This document shows, in pieces, positions 46,101 through 57,417 of a stretch of 64,000 nucleotides of DNA (positions are counted from its first letter, which is position 1; each line of letters begins with the position of its first letter). The notes beneath the pieces are model-generated. The model worked only from the letters and a program-made list of their open reading frames with translations, was not told the DNA's origin and searched no databases. The position numbers were made by a program, and so were the translations under genes. Source of the stretch: Antedon bifida (lineage: Eukaryota; Echinodermata; Crinoidea; Comatulida; Antedonidae); assembly GCA_963402885.1 (NCBI GenBank), contig OY727100.1, positions 23,655,665-23,719,664 of the forward strand. Reading direction: 5' to 3'.

Positions 46101-48242
46101 GTAGACATAGCTTTACGTTGATGATCTTTCCAAATATTGTAGTGATATGACATCATCATGTCCATATATGGGCACATCACATTTTGTTGTCACATAAAGT
46201 TTAATAGTGTAGACAGAGCTTTAAGGATCATGTCAAATGTATTCTACTGCAGGAACTGTTTTTATACTGCAGTAACATGTCAAGTTTATTTCAATGTATA
46301 CAGTATTGTTATTAGTCACTGCAATAGACAGTGTGTATGAAATACTTACTGTAAACAAACTAGGTTAAAAAGTAAACAAGATATAGTTACTGCAGTAACT
46401 GCAGAACATTATTGTGACATGATCCCTACTGTTCTCTGGTATATTTGTTTTTAAGATTTTACTAAACAAGTAAAGAATATAGCAGTTCTTTACCAGTAAT
46501 TCAATATGTTTACATTGTCATGCTTCTAACAAACCGCTTTATCATAGTAATGCTATTATATCATATAGTCATAGAACATTAAACTCTCTTGTCCAAACAT
46601 TAGTAGTTTACATTAAACGTCCTTTATACCTAATCAATTGTAGGCTATCAGTATTTCTACTATCACACCCTTATTGTCAACATACTACTACTGTATAATC
46701 ATGTTACTTTTTTATGTTAGAATTGTCCTGACTACAAAAATGTTATATGAAGTATATGATTATTTCAATACTTACATAGCAAGTTGATCATGTCCATTTT
46801 GGCTAACTTTAATAGGAATCACAACCTATCAGTAAATAAATAAAACAAAACAATATTAGCTGTTTCAGATTTTCCACTCTTGCTCTACACATATTACCAA
46901 TAATATTTTACTTTGATACATATATGTGATTATAAAATAAAATAAAACGATACAAGAGGAACTAAGATGACTTCATATCTATTCACTACAAGGTTGTTTC
47001 TACACCTTTCTACACCTCTTCAGATGAATTACAAAACATATATATAAATCCAAAGGCAAATTACTGAAAAAATGTGGCTGGATCTCAATGGAGATACAAA
47101 AAAAATAGCGAAAAGCTAAATCAAAACGATACGTAAAACAGCCAGAAAAGTTAGCAGAGCTTTCGGGCAACACTAGCCCTTCATGAGTGCAATTCAATTC
47201 AATTCAATTCAATTCAATTCAATTCAAAATTCTTTAATCATCCCACACGGGGCAATTCAAATAAAAAGGTCTGGATTAAAATGATCTTACAAAATATACA
47301 AAATATCACAATACACAGTACAAAATAGAAAAAAAGTCAAGGTTCAAGAATTTAAGAGTCGAATAGCCACTGGCAAAAACGAATTCCTTTTCCTTCAAGT
47401 GAAGGAATTTGGATAACGTCATAGTATAAGAGCTGGCAATATATATATTGATTTCCGTTGGCCTTACAACCAATATTCTTATATTTGTGTGCTGTATATT
47501 TATATTTGTAAACATTTAAAAATTTGACTTTTATGATTTCCACTGCCTCTATTTTACTCTATTCAATTATGTTTACTTTGATACTTCAGTTGTCTATATC
47601 AAACAGTAAGCTTGAGGCCCAAGTGCATGAGGAACGCGAGTTGCGAAGTGTTGCAGAAAGCTGCTTGATGTCAGACCGTACCAGTTGGCAATATGTTCAA
47701 GATCTTATAGTGGAAACTTGTAAAATGAGTCATAATATTAGACTCTGCTATGACCATATAAGGCAAGTTTAACATACTCTATAATTCCACTGTTTTAATA
47801 CATTCATACACATACCCATCGTAATTGAAACATGCTAGCTTGCTCTGCAAAATGTTAAATATATTTACCACAACAGAATTAATGAATAAATGTTGTGTTT
47901 ACATACAGGGTATACCAAGCAGAGCTGTTGAAGCGTTTTCATAGCAACAAAACAGAATCATCAGGGTCAGAGGTCATGTCAAGTGCAATCAACTCAAATT
48001 TAACAGAAGACGAAAGTGGAAATAAGAAAGAACAGAATGCAACAAATTACCAATTGTCCGCAAACATTCCATCAGAACAAGAACTTTCAGAAGTTACTCT
48101 GGAAAATCTTATTCAAAATCTTAATCAATATATGTATCAGCTTGGGAGATCTGTTGCTACGGCAACTAATAATATGGACAAAATAAGTGATGGACATCAG
48201 GTTGTATTTTCACCCAATTCTAGTGGCAATTCACTACCTTGA
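40174..48242 (+). CDS. ANKS3: ANKS3, ankyrin repeat and SAM domain protein
   Basis: Eleven exons in frame, 725 residues: 40174-40373, 40812-41010, 41389-41510, 43170-43251, 43383-43515, 43757-43933, 44192-44329, 44820-45297, 45852-45993, 47590-47762 and 47909-48242. The start has SDEASETEFLDRSLSVW, like the human N-terminus as I recall it. About five ankyrin repeats follow (GSWTPLMYASYISHDNIVNL, GWSALFYATNAGHQ, GITPLMMASAEGHE). Then come DFSSSDEN, SGYVTFEDN and SPIN motifs shared with human ANKS3, a SAM domain (SNLAMLLESLNLIKYYALFE, VDLRVFLTLSDTDLKEIGIK) and a coiled coil. ANKS3 is a scaffold that links nephronophthisis proteins such as NEK8 and ANKS6 at the cilium. The in-frame ATG at 40132 is a possible earlier start. 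Confidence -1.
40400..40712 (+). mobile_element. tRNA-derived SINE in ANKS3 intron 1
   Basis: The head (40405-40488) folds as a class II tRNA: acceptor GAGTGAG pairs with CTCACTC, A box TGGCCGAGCGG, long variable arm, B box GGTTCGAGGCT, so Leu/Ser-like. The body has CTTCTCGGATAAGGACTATA and AACCGTAGGTCC, words I associate with a conserved core in marine invertebrate SINEs. It ends in a TTCAATTCAAT tail like the (AATTC)n array at 47190. Inserted about 30 bp past the exon 1 donor. Confidence -1.
41117..41256. mobile_element. MITE-like element, family 1, in ANKS3 intron 2
   Basis: Ends TCTGTCTACACTATCAAACT and AGTTTGATAGTGTAAACAGA. Internal TGATGTGCCCATATATGGAC as in other copies. Confidence -1.
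41536..42294. mobile_element. MITE-like element, family 1, split by a LINE insertion
   Basis: Left part 41536-41592 and right part 42225-42294 together make one family-1 copy. The break is within CATATC/ACTACC, where ATATC is present on both sides (41588-41592 and 42225-42229), a 5-bp target duplication. Confidence -1.
41593..42224 (+). mobile_element. 5'-truncated LINE (RT C-terminus and 3' tail)
   Basis: Carries an intact C-terminal RT reading frame (about 41593-42156) with LYKSMVRPILEYSSTACLPQ, LEKVQQRATKLAVEI, NDWNSLPYHIVNASSINNFK, typical of non-LTR elements. The 3' end is two copies of CAAGGTAAAT, like the short terminal repeats of CR1/L2 elements. 5' truncation plus the target duplication point to target-primed reverse transcription. 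The frame is still open over about 185 codons, so the insert is fairly young. Confidence -1.
42320..43015. repeat. 65-bp minisatellite in ANKS3 intron 3
   Basis: About ten copies of TTGGCAATGTTGACTTATTA then GGTAATCATCGAGGTCTGGC then AATTAGCTACACTCCTGTTC. Later copies gain AAGT or lose TTAT, giving two sub-types. Open frames across it on both strands are by-products. Confidence -1.
43570..43669 (+). other. Possible alternative last exon of ANKS3
   Basis: A long pyrimidine tract and TTCCTTTCAG precede an open stretch that accepts the phase of exon 43383-43515. It encodes about 30 basic residues (VKHKHKKGALWSGKSSHRQL and so on), then stops at TAA, with AATAAA overlapping the stop. There is no good donor. 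If used, it would make a short isoform with ankyrin repeats but no SAM domain. The main transcript skips it to 43757. Confidence -1.
43965..44092. repeat. 40-bp pyrimidine-rich tandem repeat in an ANKS3 intron
   Basis: TTTTCTTCTTTTCCCTTGTT and GTCTTATTTTCCCTTG alternate about three times directly after the donor of exon 43757-43933. Confidence -1.
46000..46223. mobile_element. Two partial family-1 MITE copies in ANKS3 intron 9
   Basis: 46000-46114 lacks the left end and finishes GATAGTGTAGACATAGCTTT. 46135-46223 reads GTGATATGACATCATCATGT and finishes TAATAGTGTAGACAGAGCTT. They lie back to back just after the donor at 45993. The rest of this intron, to 47030, shows nothing recognisable. Confidence -1.
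47035..47190 (-). mobile_element. Retroelement remnant with hammerhead-like motif, copy 1
   Basis: Shares AAAGGCAAATTACTGA, GGCTGGATCTC and TTAGCAGAGCTTTCGG..ACACTAGCCCTT with 62168-62275. On the minus strand it reads CTCATGAAGGGC, loop TAGTGTT, GCCCGAAAGCTCTGCTA. That resembles a hammerhead core (CUGAUGA, stem II, GAAA, tiny stem III, UH), as found in Penelope-like elements, but with one core base changed and an extra A. Confidence -1.
47188..47540 (-). mobile_element. Retroelement 3' end with (AATTC)n tail
   Basis: Seven AATTC units (47188-47227), then TCTTTAATCATCCCACACGG. The minus strand has open pieces but no protein I recognise. The AATTC tail matches that of the SINE at 40400-40712, so a LINE/SINE pair with a shared tail is possible. 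It ends about 50 bp before the acceptor of ANKS3 exon 10. Confidence -1.
47763..47908 (+). other. GC-AG intron of ANKS3
   Basis: Exon 47590-47762 ends ATATAAG/GCAAGT. No GT donor nearby keeps the frame. With GC the join gives DHIRVYQAELLKR, which lines up with the QLRACQAELSSR that I recall in human ANKS3. The GCAAGT context is the usual one for GC donors. Confidence -1.
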
Positions 48243-50230
48243 TTTAAAGCCTTGTTTCACTAAGCACCTGTTCCCTATTTTAAGTAGATTGTTAAAGAAT
48301 ATTAGCTGGTTGTTAAGACTATAAGCAGTTAGAGGGAAAATGGCAAAATCAGCTTTGTGGTCATTACAAGAGTTGTCAAAACAATATAGATTATCTGATA
48401 AAAATCCTAGAAAGTAGGAAGCATTTTGCCATTTTTCCACTGACTGCAAGACCAACTTGTAGTTACTATATGATAGCGTCAAAACACATACACCAGTTTG
48501 ATCATGGAGAAGTTACTTTGATAGTAATATATCAAACAAAATTTAGCAATCAGAAACTGATCAAAATTCTTGTTCGATATTTTGGCCCATATTGAAGATA
48601 CAGATAACTTTAGTGGAGATTTTAATACACTTTTAGGCACCAATAAATTGATGTTCTTGAAAAGGCTGTTCCATGGTATATAGGTACACTATTTGCAAAG
48701 GCTGTTGGTATATAGGTACACTATTTGCAAAGGCTGTTCCATGGTATATAGGTACACTATTTACAAATCCAAAACTTCAATATTGTGGGCGTTCTTGTTC
48801 AAACAAACAACTTATATGCCTACACACATACAAAGCAAGTAATGTAGTATACTTAGCACATGTACTACTTCGGGTGTATCCAGGACTTTGCACAAGAGCC
48901 TAAACATTGTAAAGTGAAGTGCTATGTGTCCTATCTTTTGCATTGGAATCTCTGGATCCACCCTTGCTAATGTACTTTAATTACAATTCATAATTGTGGC
49001 AATTACCCAATTTTATCAAATAGAACTTAGCACATTTGTTTATCTGTATTAGAAATAAGCGATAGCACGTCATTTTATTCCATGGGAAGCTAAACAAATC
49101 TGGACTAGATTTTAATTCGCGAATTATAGGTGATCTTTATGCTGAACCACAGTGCAGTAGGTAATTTATTGTAGTACAGTATCACCTCGTTTTATGGGCT
49201 AAGTATTTATTTTTATTGCCGTCGTGTATATCTTGAGATTCAAATTGCACAAGTTAAGGAACGAGACGCGCTTGTGTCGAGCGCGTCTATTGTAACACAT
49301 TGCTACTTTGTTATTGTACATATATTTATGAATAAATGTTCATCTGACATCAAATGTATACATTCAATAATGTGTGGTTTGTTTACAGGCTACATCCGGG
49401 TTGAAAAGTGCACATTAAAATGTGTCAAATAATGTGTAATACGTTATCAAAATTTTGTAAGTTCATACTTAACATGAAGTTGTATTCTAAGCAGCTGCTT
49501 GTAATAAAAGGAACTATATCCTAGATAGATATTCCCACGCTGCTCTTAGAAAGTTATCAAGTAATTTTTACGACCAGTCACAAAAAAACAAGTCGTTTTC
49601 AAATACCAACAACTAGATGTCTCACGTGAATAAAAATTCGAATAACAAATTTAAAGAAAATGTACCTAACCTTTACCAAGAGAGATGAAGAAAATGATTG
49701 ACTAATTGGAAAGAATATACAGGAGAACACAAGCAGCCTTTCCCAGTAGCGTTTATCCACAGTGTTATTCGTACAGTGGGTGTTGTTTATTAAAATCATC
49801 ATCCCGGTTGAATAAAACTTTTAAAGTATCTATAAAGCAAAATCTATGGCGAAAACGACGTCAGTAGACTTTATGAAACGAAATGAATGGAAGGCAAGAG
49901 AAGTATCATAGAGAAAGGTTACCATGGTGAGAGTCACAGGATGATTTCAATGATTAGACGCCATCCATAACGGACTATTTAACTGATTACGTCAGTTTTT
50001 AATACAAAGAATCGGATGATTTTCTTTTATCTTTTGAGAAACCCCTCATACGTATCTAAAACATGAAGTAGCATTGTATTAATTAGACTTCAGAATCTAT
50101 AATACATATACGGTAGTTGATTACTGTCGCTCTTACCGTAGACTGTTAGGTCGTGGCCCATGACGAGTGCAAACATTGAAAGTATACCAGTTACAAAGTC
50201 TATTTGATTTATGGTGGTATTTGTACAAGG
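48243..50230. other. ANKS3 3' region and intergenic span
   Basis: Apart from the family-3 element, it holds a 46-bp tandem repeat at 48660-48770 (GGTATATAGGTACACTATTT, three copies). An AATAAA at about 49331 may be a distal polyadenylation signal. No further gene seen. Confidence -1.
48315..48448. mobile_element. MITE-like element, family 3, in ANKS3 3' region
   Basis: About 130 bp. GTTAGAGGGAAAATGGCAAA at one end and TTTTGCCATTTTTCCACTGA at the other form the inverted ends. The inner part matches 1778-1898 closely. Confidence -1.
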
Positions 50231-50279
50231 GTCCTTATGACCCCCTACAATCAATCACGAACTGTATGATATTAAAGAG

Positions 50280-50520
50280 AGCAAGTCTGAACAACCAAAT
50301 ACCACTGGCATTATTTCACTGCGAGATCGTGACAGCGGCAGTCGGGAAATCACACTAAATAACACTGACGTTTTAGACTGCGATATCGTGACAATCAGAC
50401 GGGAGACCAACCAAATATACCACTGACATTTTCGACTGCGATATCGTGACACAGTTGACGGGAGACCAACCAAATATCCCATTGAAATTTTAGACTGAGA
50501 TCGTGACACAACCAGACAAG
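50280..50520. repeat. 64-bp tandem repeat just upstream of the SLC5A start
   Basis: About four units of ACCAACCAAATATACCACTG then ACATTTTAGACTGCGATATC then GTGACAC...GACGGGAG. It ends 40-60 bp before the ATG at 50559, so it is likely part of the promoter or 5' untranslated region. Confidence -1.
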
Positions 50521-50558
50521 AGTACTTTCAAAGAGCAAGATACTTCAAAACCTTAAAA

Positions 50559-53500
50559 ATGACGAAGCATACGAATGAGTTCCAAGTTTGGGATTATATA
50601 GTATTTTCCTTGATGTTATGTGTGTCTGCCGGCATTGGAATTTACCATGCATTGTGTGGAGGCCGACAGAAAACATCCAAAGAATACCTGATGGCAGATA
50701 GACAGATGGGAGCTCTGCCAGTTGGCCTTTCGCTCTTAGCTAGCTTTATGTCTGCTATTACCGTTCTTGGTACCCCTGCTGACGTGTATGTCCACGGAAC
50801 CATGTTCTGGTGGTTTGGTCTTACGTATTTATTCGTCTGTCTTGCCGCTGCGCATCTCTTTCTTCCCGTTTTCTACAAACTTCAACTCACAAGCGCCTAC
50901 GAGGTAAGTCACTTGCGATTATTGTTGATAAAACATTTAACATTTAATTTTTAATTGAAAACAATTTATATAAATTTATTAACGCGTTTTTATTGCATTG
51001 CAAATCACATAATTGCATGTACAACCATGTCGTACAAAAGTTCAGATGTATGTCTCATTATACTATTTGCTAACTTGCTAATTCAATTTAAAACTGTGGA
51101 TAATTTATGTTTACGATGATAACACACATCGTCGATACACCATTAAGTCCCTACGAAATGTAGGCCCTAATACGCAGCACATATAGATAACATATAGATA
51201 TATATAGATAACATATAGATAAGGTGTTTACATTATAATGATAAACTACAATATCTGGGCGTTTACTTCAAACAGGCCATTGTTCGTCAAGTTCCACACT
51301 TAAAGAAATCTTTGATAAATATCATAATTATAATTCCTCTCAACCTAAAGGCCTACGTCGACATTTACCAAACGATATTAATACAAAACATTGTCTAAAA
51401 ATTAGGCTTACTAGGAGCATAACTGAAGCTGCAGGGCAATATATATAGGCCTCATTGACCGTTTTTTCCGCATTTTCATTAGTGTTTGGTGAGATAAAAA
51501 ACATTACTATGGGCCAAACCATTCCACTCATTCATAACAAAATTATTTTAATATCCATCGTTTTATTTGTAACAGTACATTGAAAGGCGTTTTAATCGAG
51601 TCGTCAGACTGTGTGGTACATTTACTTTCTTCGCTCAAATGGTAAGTAAAGTTGTAAACCCGATTCTCCTACAGCTGTCAGTAGATAGAGTCTAACTAAC
51701 TATCGCAAGTCATCTAGATACGTGTCTTGCTGTATTAAATACTTATAAAACACGATATCGTTGTCAGTAGGTTCATAATCTAGTACAATGTATGATATAT
51801 GTGTATTGCGATAGTCATACGCCGATATCTAATTGTAAAAAGTAATCACTTAAACCGTTACACTAAACGTTTATGGAAAAAAGATAATTTAACTTTATGT
51901 GTGGGGTTGTTTTACTAAACACGAATTAATCACTAAGCCTATACAATTCAACAGAGGAAAACGAATTACAGACCTGATGCAGATAACAAGATTACACGCG
52001 CGCGTAATAATAAAAAGTTCCTTTTTTTATTTCAGTTGCTGTATCTTGGGATCGTTATTTATGCTCCTGCTTTGGCGCTGAATCAAGGTAATGGCGAAAT
52101 TTCATTTTCACGCAGCTAGCTATTGCGTCTAACAGTCATTGCTCACACATGTTTCTGAGCTGCATGCGCAGAACGACTTTTCGAATTGACAAAGACAAAA
52201 GAACTGTAATAATAATTAGGCCTATGAGTGATATTCCATTAAACTAGAATTAACATATTTACAAATCTGAACGATCGAATATAATCGTTCATAATATTAG
52301 TGAGCTTTATTTGAAATGTATTCATAATCAATTAATTGCGTGTTTATGATTACTTAGTAACTGGATTTACGCTATGGGGCGCCGTTTGGGCTTGTGGCAT
52401 TGTCTGCACTTTTTATTGCACAATTGTAAGTATAATATTCATGATTATAACACACGTGAATAACCGTTCATCTCTCACTTCATGAAATTATTTGTACCAT
52501 TGAACTTACCGGTATAAACATTCATTTAGGGACCACAGCGTTTTGTACTTTTCTGTGTTTTTTTCCTATACTAATATGGCATGCCAATTCCGACAAAAGT
52601 TCTCAGTCCAACCCGTAGGTAGTGGTGATGGTGATACAAAAGATTGTTTGTTAAAATGTTTTTGTTATTTGTTAGGGTGGTTTAAAAGCTGTAATATGGA
52701 CTGACGTGTTCCAGGTGACTGTGATGATAGCTGGTTTCCTGGCGGTAATCATCAAAGGATCGGTAGATTTGGGAGGATTCGGTAACATTTGGGAATTTTC
52801 TAAAGAAGGTGGACGAATTGAATTCGATGAGTAAGTAGGCCTATATGCACACAAGAATCGGTAGAATATTTCGTCACAGTGATATAATAATATTTTGAAA
52901 TTTATGGTTACAGATTTGGTGCGGACCCTCGTATACGTCACTCATTTTGGTCGATTTTAATTGGAGGATTTTTCACGTGGATCGCCATATATGGAGTAAA
53001 CCAATCACAAGTTCAACGCTATCTCAGTTGTAAAAGTATGAAAGATGCTCAAATGTAAGTGGCCATTTTCTCTACCATTACTAAAATGTATGACCTTCAT
53101 TAAGCTCGGTTCCCACGCAACGCAATGACGAAGACGCAACGTAAGCGGATTGACCAATGACAAGAGACAGCTAGCTCACAATTATAATCCTTCTTCCTTA
53201 TAATCCTGGGTGCGAACCCAGCTATAGTTTTTCGTTCAATTTTTTTTTTTTTGCAGAGCATTGTATATAAACGCATTCGGTTTATTTACTATTGTATCAT
53301 TAGCTACTATGTGTGGGTTAGTGATGTATGCAGTGTACAGAGATTGTGACCCGTACACAGCAGGTTATGTCATGCAAACGGATCAGGTATTTACTCTTAT
53401 TATTTAGCTGATTGAGGGAACAATAATGATCTTGACTCTACGACCGCAACCAAGGACGTAGACGAAGTGTAATTAGTCACGGGGCTCACGAGTCGTCGCT

Positions 53501-56500
53501 TGTAATTGTGATTGGCCAAATACTTTAGCGTTGAGTTTACGTCCTCCCTTGAGCTGCGTCCTGATTGGAACAAATATAAATAAGATGTTTATTCAAGATA
53601 TGACCAACATGGAAAAAGAACCCAGCTTGTGCCATTCTCAGCATGCACCATGAGCGCGGCGGCGGCAAGGAGGTTGACTTGTCATTATTCTGACATTATT
53701 TCTTGCTTACTCTTATAGCTGATGCCGTACCTTGTAATGGACATCCTTGCGGAATTCCCCGGCATACCGGGACTTTTCGTTGCAGCAATGTTCAGCGGTG
53801 CTTTAAGGTATCAATATACGAGGCGCCGTTCAGGACATTATTTATGTGTCATATAACTGTATTATGTTGACATAGTATTCCAAACGGCGCCCCGTACCAA
53901 TGCAACTCTTCTATTGTTTGTAATTAAACCTCAGTTCCCATTAGGGCGCTTCGGGCGTTGTTTGACGCATACACAGTGAACAGTATTTCTCAGTATGAAC
54001 ACATTAATGTTAACGCACAGTTTGATATAGTTTATTGTTCTGTTACAGTACAGTGTCTTCTGGACTGAATTCATTAGCCGCTGTTTTAGGTGAAGACGTC
54101 ATTAAACCATTTTTTAATCCCACCGAGGAAAAGTATACGAAGATTAGTAAAGCAGTAGGTAAGTGCATTATAGTCATATAATCATGATGGTAAATTAAAG
54201 TACTTATGCGAAGTAGCGTTGTGTGAATGGAGCTGCGTTGATTGGTCAAATGTTTTGACATAGTAGGCCTACTCTGACGTATTTGAACTGGATCATGAGA
54301 CGCAAAGCAAGCGAGTTGACCAATGGCAAGCGACAGTTCGAATAATCCATCTCTTGTGATTGGTCAAATCACTTACGTAGTGTTCGTCCTTGTGTTGCGT
54401 CTCTAGTGGCAACCAATTATTAGTTTCGGTTGCTCATTAACTTACTACCAGTATACCAAATGCCTGGATTACCTTTATTATAACTTTTAAAGAATGTTTT
54501 TCTGCATTTGAATTGTTTCCAGTGTGTTCGTTTGGGTTGCTGTCGATTGGTATGGCTTACGTCGCTTCTCAACTTGGTGACGTTCTTCAAGCTGCACTTA
54601 GTATATTTGGAATGATTGGCGGTCCGTTATTGGGGGTCTTTATGCTAGGAATGTTCTTTCCTTGGACCAACTCAATCGTAAGTTTCATTTCACTTTTATG
54701 TTTCTAAATTTTCAAACATTCTAAGCGACATTTGTTTGGACGCGATACAGAATGTTGTGGGTTTTAATTATCGTATTATGAGGCAGATGTACAGTATATC
54801 TTCCTGGTATGATCACTCTCATTTTGTTCACTTTTGTTTCCTTTGTTATTGTACAAAATAGGCCTAAATTTAAATATAATGTACCGTATATATGGGATGC
54901 ACTGTAATTGTCTAATCGGAAGACCTTCGAGAGGGACCCACGACAGCGCCAGGATTGCCACTCATTTAAGATAATGCACACAGTGCGATTTCTGTCTACG
55001 AAACCAACGGCTTTACGACAAATCCGAAGGACGGTGGGTAATAAAAGCCAGCACCTTGCTTAAGGTTACAAACACCGTGGCTATAAACCAGTAGTGTCGC
55101 ATTCATAACAAACTTTATCAAGTAGGCCTACTGTATACACGTCGATCAAATATCTGTTTTTCTTTTAAGGGTGCGGTTGTTGGATTATTTTCTGGATTAG
55201 GTTTTTCGTTTTGGGTTGGAGTTGGCGCTCAATTCTACCCACCATATACTAAATGGCTTGGCAACAAACCAATCTCTGTGGCCCTCTGTAACGATACTAT
55301 TACAACAATATCACCGTTTGATACAACAATGATACCAACTACGCCAGAACCATAGTAAGTTTTCAATCTTTTTATGGGTTACTTGATGTGCTAGTGTTTG
55401 TTAGTTGTTGATTGGTTGGATGATTGGTTGGTCGATCGGTTGGATCGTGTAAATTTGATTGGATGATTCTGTTGGTTGTCTGATCGACTCATTGGTCAGT
55501 TTATTGTTTGGTGGTGTGTTAGTTGTCTGTTGATTGGTTACTGATTGGTCAGTTTGTTAACAGAAGAGTGGCGTATTAACCAATGACAATCTAGTGAGAT
55601 ATACCTTATGTACGGTAATCAATAAGGGACGCACATTATAATAATTTGGTATTCAGTTACTATACCACAACATACGATATTCTAAAATGTATCATAAAAC
55701 ATATTACGACAATATAATTTGTTTTAAGGCATTTAAGTTGGGTTTATGACGTTAATTTTCAGCACAAATCTAGCTGAAACGTGGTATTCTATGAGTTATC
55801 TATATTATAGCGCAGTGGCTGTTTTATCAACTCTATTCTTTGGCTTAGTAACGAGTTTCATTACAGGTACGTGTAGTGAAATATATAAATCAAGTAAATT
55901 TTAATTCTAATCCCAGAATATCGAACATCAGTCTATTTCAATTTAGAAAAAGGCGCAGCCTGAATTTATTCCACTTATTATTACTTATTCCTACGGGGTG
56001 CCGTTCGGGACATAACTAATTGTGTCAATATAGTATACGTACGTACGTGTCCATCATGTTTTTATTAGACAAACCAAGACTATCATATGAATACATATCA
56101 AAGTTCGCTCCACATCAGAGCAAAAAAATGAAAAAGATCTTATCCAACATTGTATTCCATAATCTACCATGTTCTTTTTCAATAAATTCCAAATGATCTT
56201 GATACGTAACAACGAACGCCATCCCATCGGACATAGAAGATCAGCAGCTATAACAATTTCACTTGTTTTTCAGGAGCACAAGATCCAAGCGAACTGGACC
56301 CTGGCTTAATATCACCAGTCTTCGATATCATGTGTTGTTGTCTGCCTAAAAAATGGCGGCAAACATTACATTGTGGTGTTCCACAAGACGAGGACGATGA
56401 CAGTGTCCAGGTAAGTAACAAGTCGTCACACAGAAATATAGTATGACAATAGAATGAAGTTGACCAACAGCTAAACGTCCCTCATTTGCAATCAAACACA

Positions 56501-57054
56501 TATGTCATGTTTTTCAGGAAATGACAATGCAAACCGGAGATTACAACAAAACGATGATGGAAACGAAAGGTGTTCAGGCCGACTTTGACGATGATGGTTA
56601 CATTAACGGACACGTTATGGTTGTGACGTCACAATCAAACGAGGTACTCTACAAACTCTCATTTTCAAAAACAAACTCATCATCATTGCTGGCACTATTA
56701 CCATTCTTTGTCAAATACGCTTCATTTAAAATGATGGTATAATCTACCGTGGACTGGACTGGTTTGATCCAATGACGCTTACGCTAAATATAGCAGCTTG
56801 GTTCCCACTCGGACGCGCAACGCACGCTCGTAAGCGCACCGCAAGTAGCTGGAACCAATCACGACGCATGGATCATCTGTTGCTTGTGTCAGGACAACCC
56901 ACTTGCATTGCGCACCGAGTTTTCGTTGCGTCCAAGTGGAAACAAAACTTAAACTCTAAGTATACTTACTTACTTGTCAGAGTTTGTAAATAAATGAAAT
57001 GAAATTGTATTTCCACAGGAACCAAAGATGAAGGAAGAACAGACAGGCATTTGA
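50559..57054 (+). CDS. SLC5A8: Sodium-coupled monocarboxylate transporter, SLC5A8/12-like
   Basis: Fifteen exons in frame, 632 residues: 50559-50903, 51576-51641, 52036-52087, 52358-52425, 52676-52830, 52914-53054, 53257-53386, 53719-53807, 54049-54158, 54523-54677, 55170-55354, 55763-55866, 56274-56410, 56518-56643 and 57019-57054. Length is close to human SMCT1 (about 610). Family signatures: [115 protein letters not shown]. It should be a plasma-membrane Na+-driven carrier of lactate, pyruvate or short-chain fatty acids; SLC5A6- or SLC5A12-like substrates are not excluded. The tail ends -TGI, a class I PDZ-ligand form. The donor at 56643 (GAG/GTACTC) is weak. The symbol marks the subfamily, not strict orthology. 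Confidence -1.
53103..53165. mobile_element. Partial family-2 MITE in an SLC5A intron
   Basis: AGCTCGGTTCCCACGCAACG at the left; also carries GATTGACCAATGACAAG as in the copies at 54300 and 61915. The right end is lost. Related GACCAAT/GACGCAA words at 53440-53580 suggest another decayed copy. Confidence -1.
54180..54415. mobile_element. Family-2 MITE in an SLC5A intron
   Basis: About 230 bp with GACGCAAAGCAAGCGAGTTG, TGACCAATGGCAAGCGACAG and TGTTGCGTCTCTAGTGGCAA at the right. A longer form with internal CCAAT-type words. Confidence -1.
55390..55570. repeat. TTGGTTGGAT-type simple repeat in an SLC5A intron
   Basis: Degenerate array of GATTGGTTGG, TTGGTCGATC and GTTTGTTAGTTG words, about 170 bp. 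Confidence -1.
56798..56946. mobile_element. Family-2 MITE in the last SLC5A intron
   Basis: Begins AGCTTGGTTCCCACTCGGAC and ends GTTGCGTCCAAGTGGAAACA, about 150 bp, near the final acceptor at 57018. Confidence -1.
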
Positions 57055-57417
57055 TCACATTCAGCCCGACTTCACAGCTGCTAGGCCAATTAGAGGCAAA
57101 CATATCACATTTATTGTAGGCATCAACGGAATAAAATGTATTTCCAAGATTATGGTCTTTCAGTAACGGTAGTGAACTGTATTAGCATTTTTAGCACACT
57201 GTGATCATCATTATTTGTATGGGGTTTCGTGTACACAGAACAACTTCTAAATAGCTATACAAATTGTCAAATTTAGACAATTAGAAATATTTGACAATAT
57301 TTAAGAAGTTCACGAAATATAGGAATAACCTGATAATATACATATCTACGATGTAGTCTGATGTACATATACATTTTTTTTAAATAAGAAATTAGATTAA
57401 TTGACTTCCCTTCTTCC

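Noticed and set aside
47587-47606. Alternative ANKS3 acceptor at AAACAG/TAAGC
   Set aside because: It would start with a stop codon in the required phase; the CTTCAG acceptor before 47590 keeps frame and matches family sequence.
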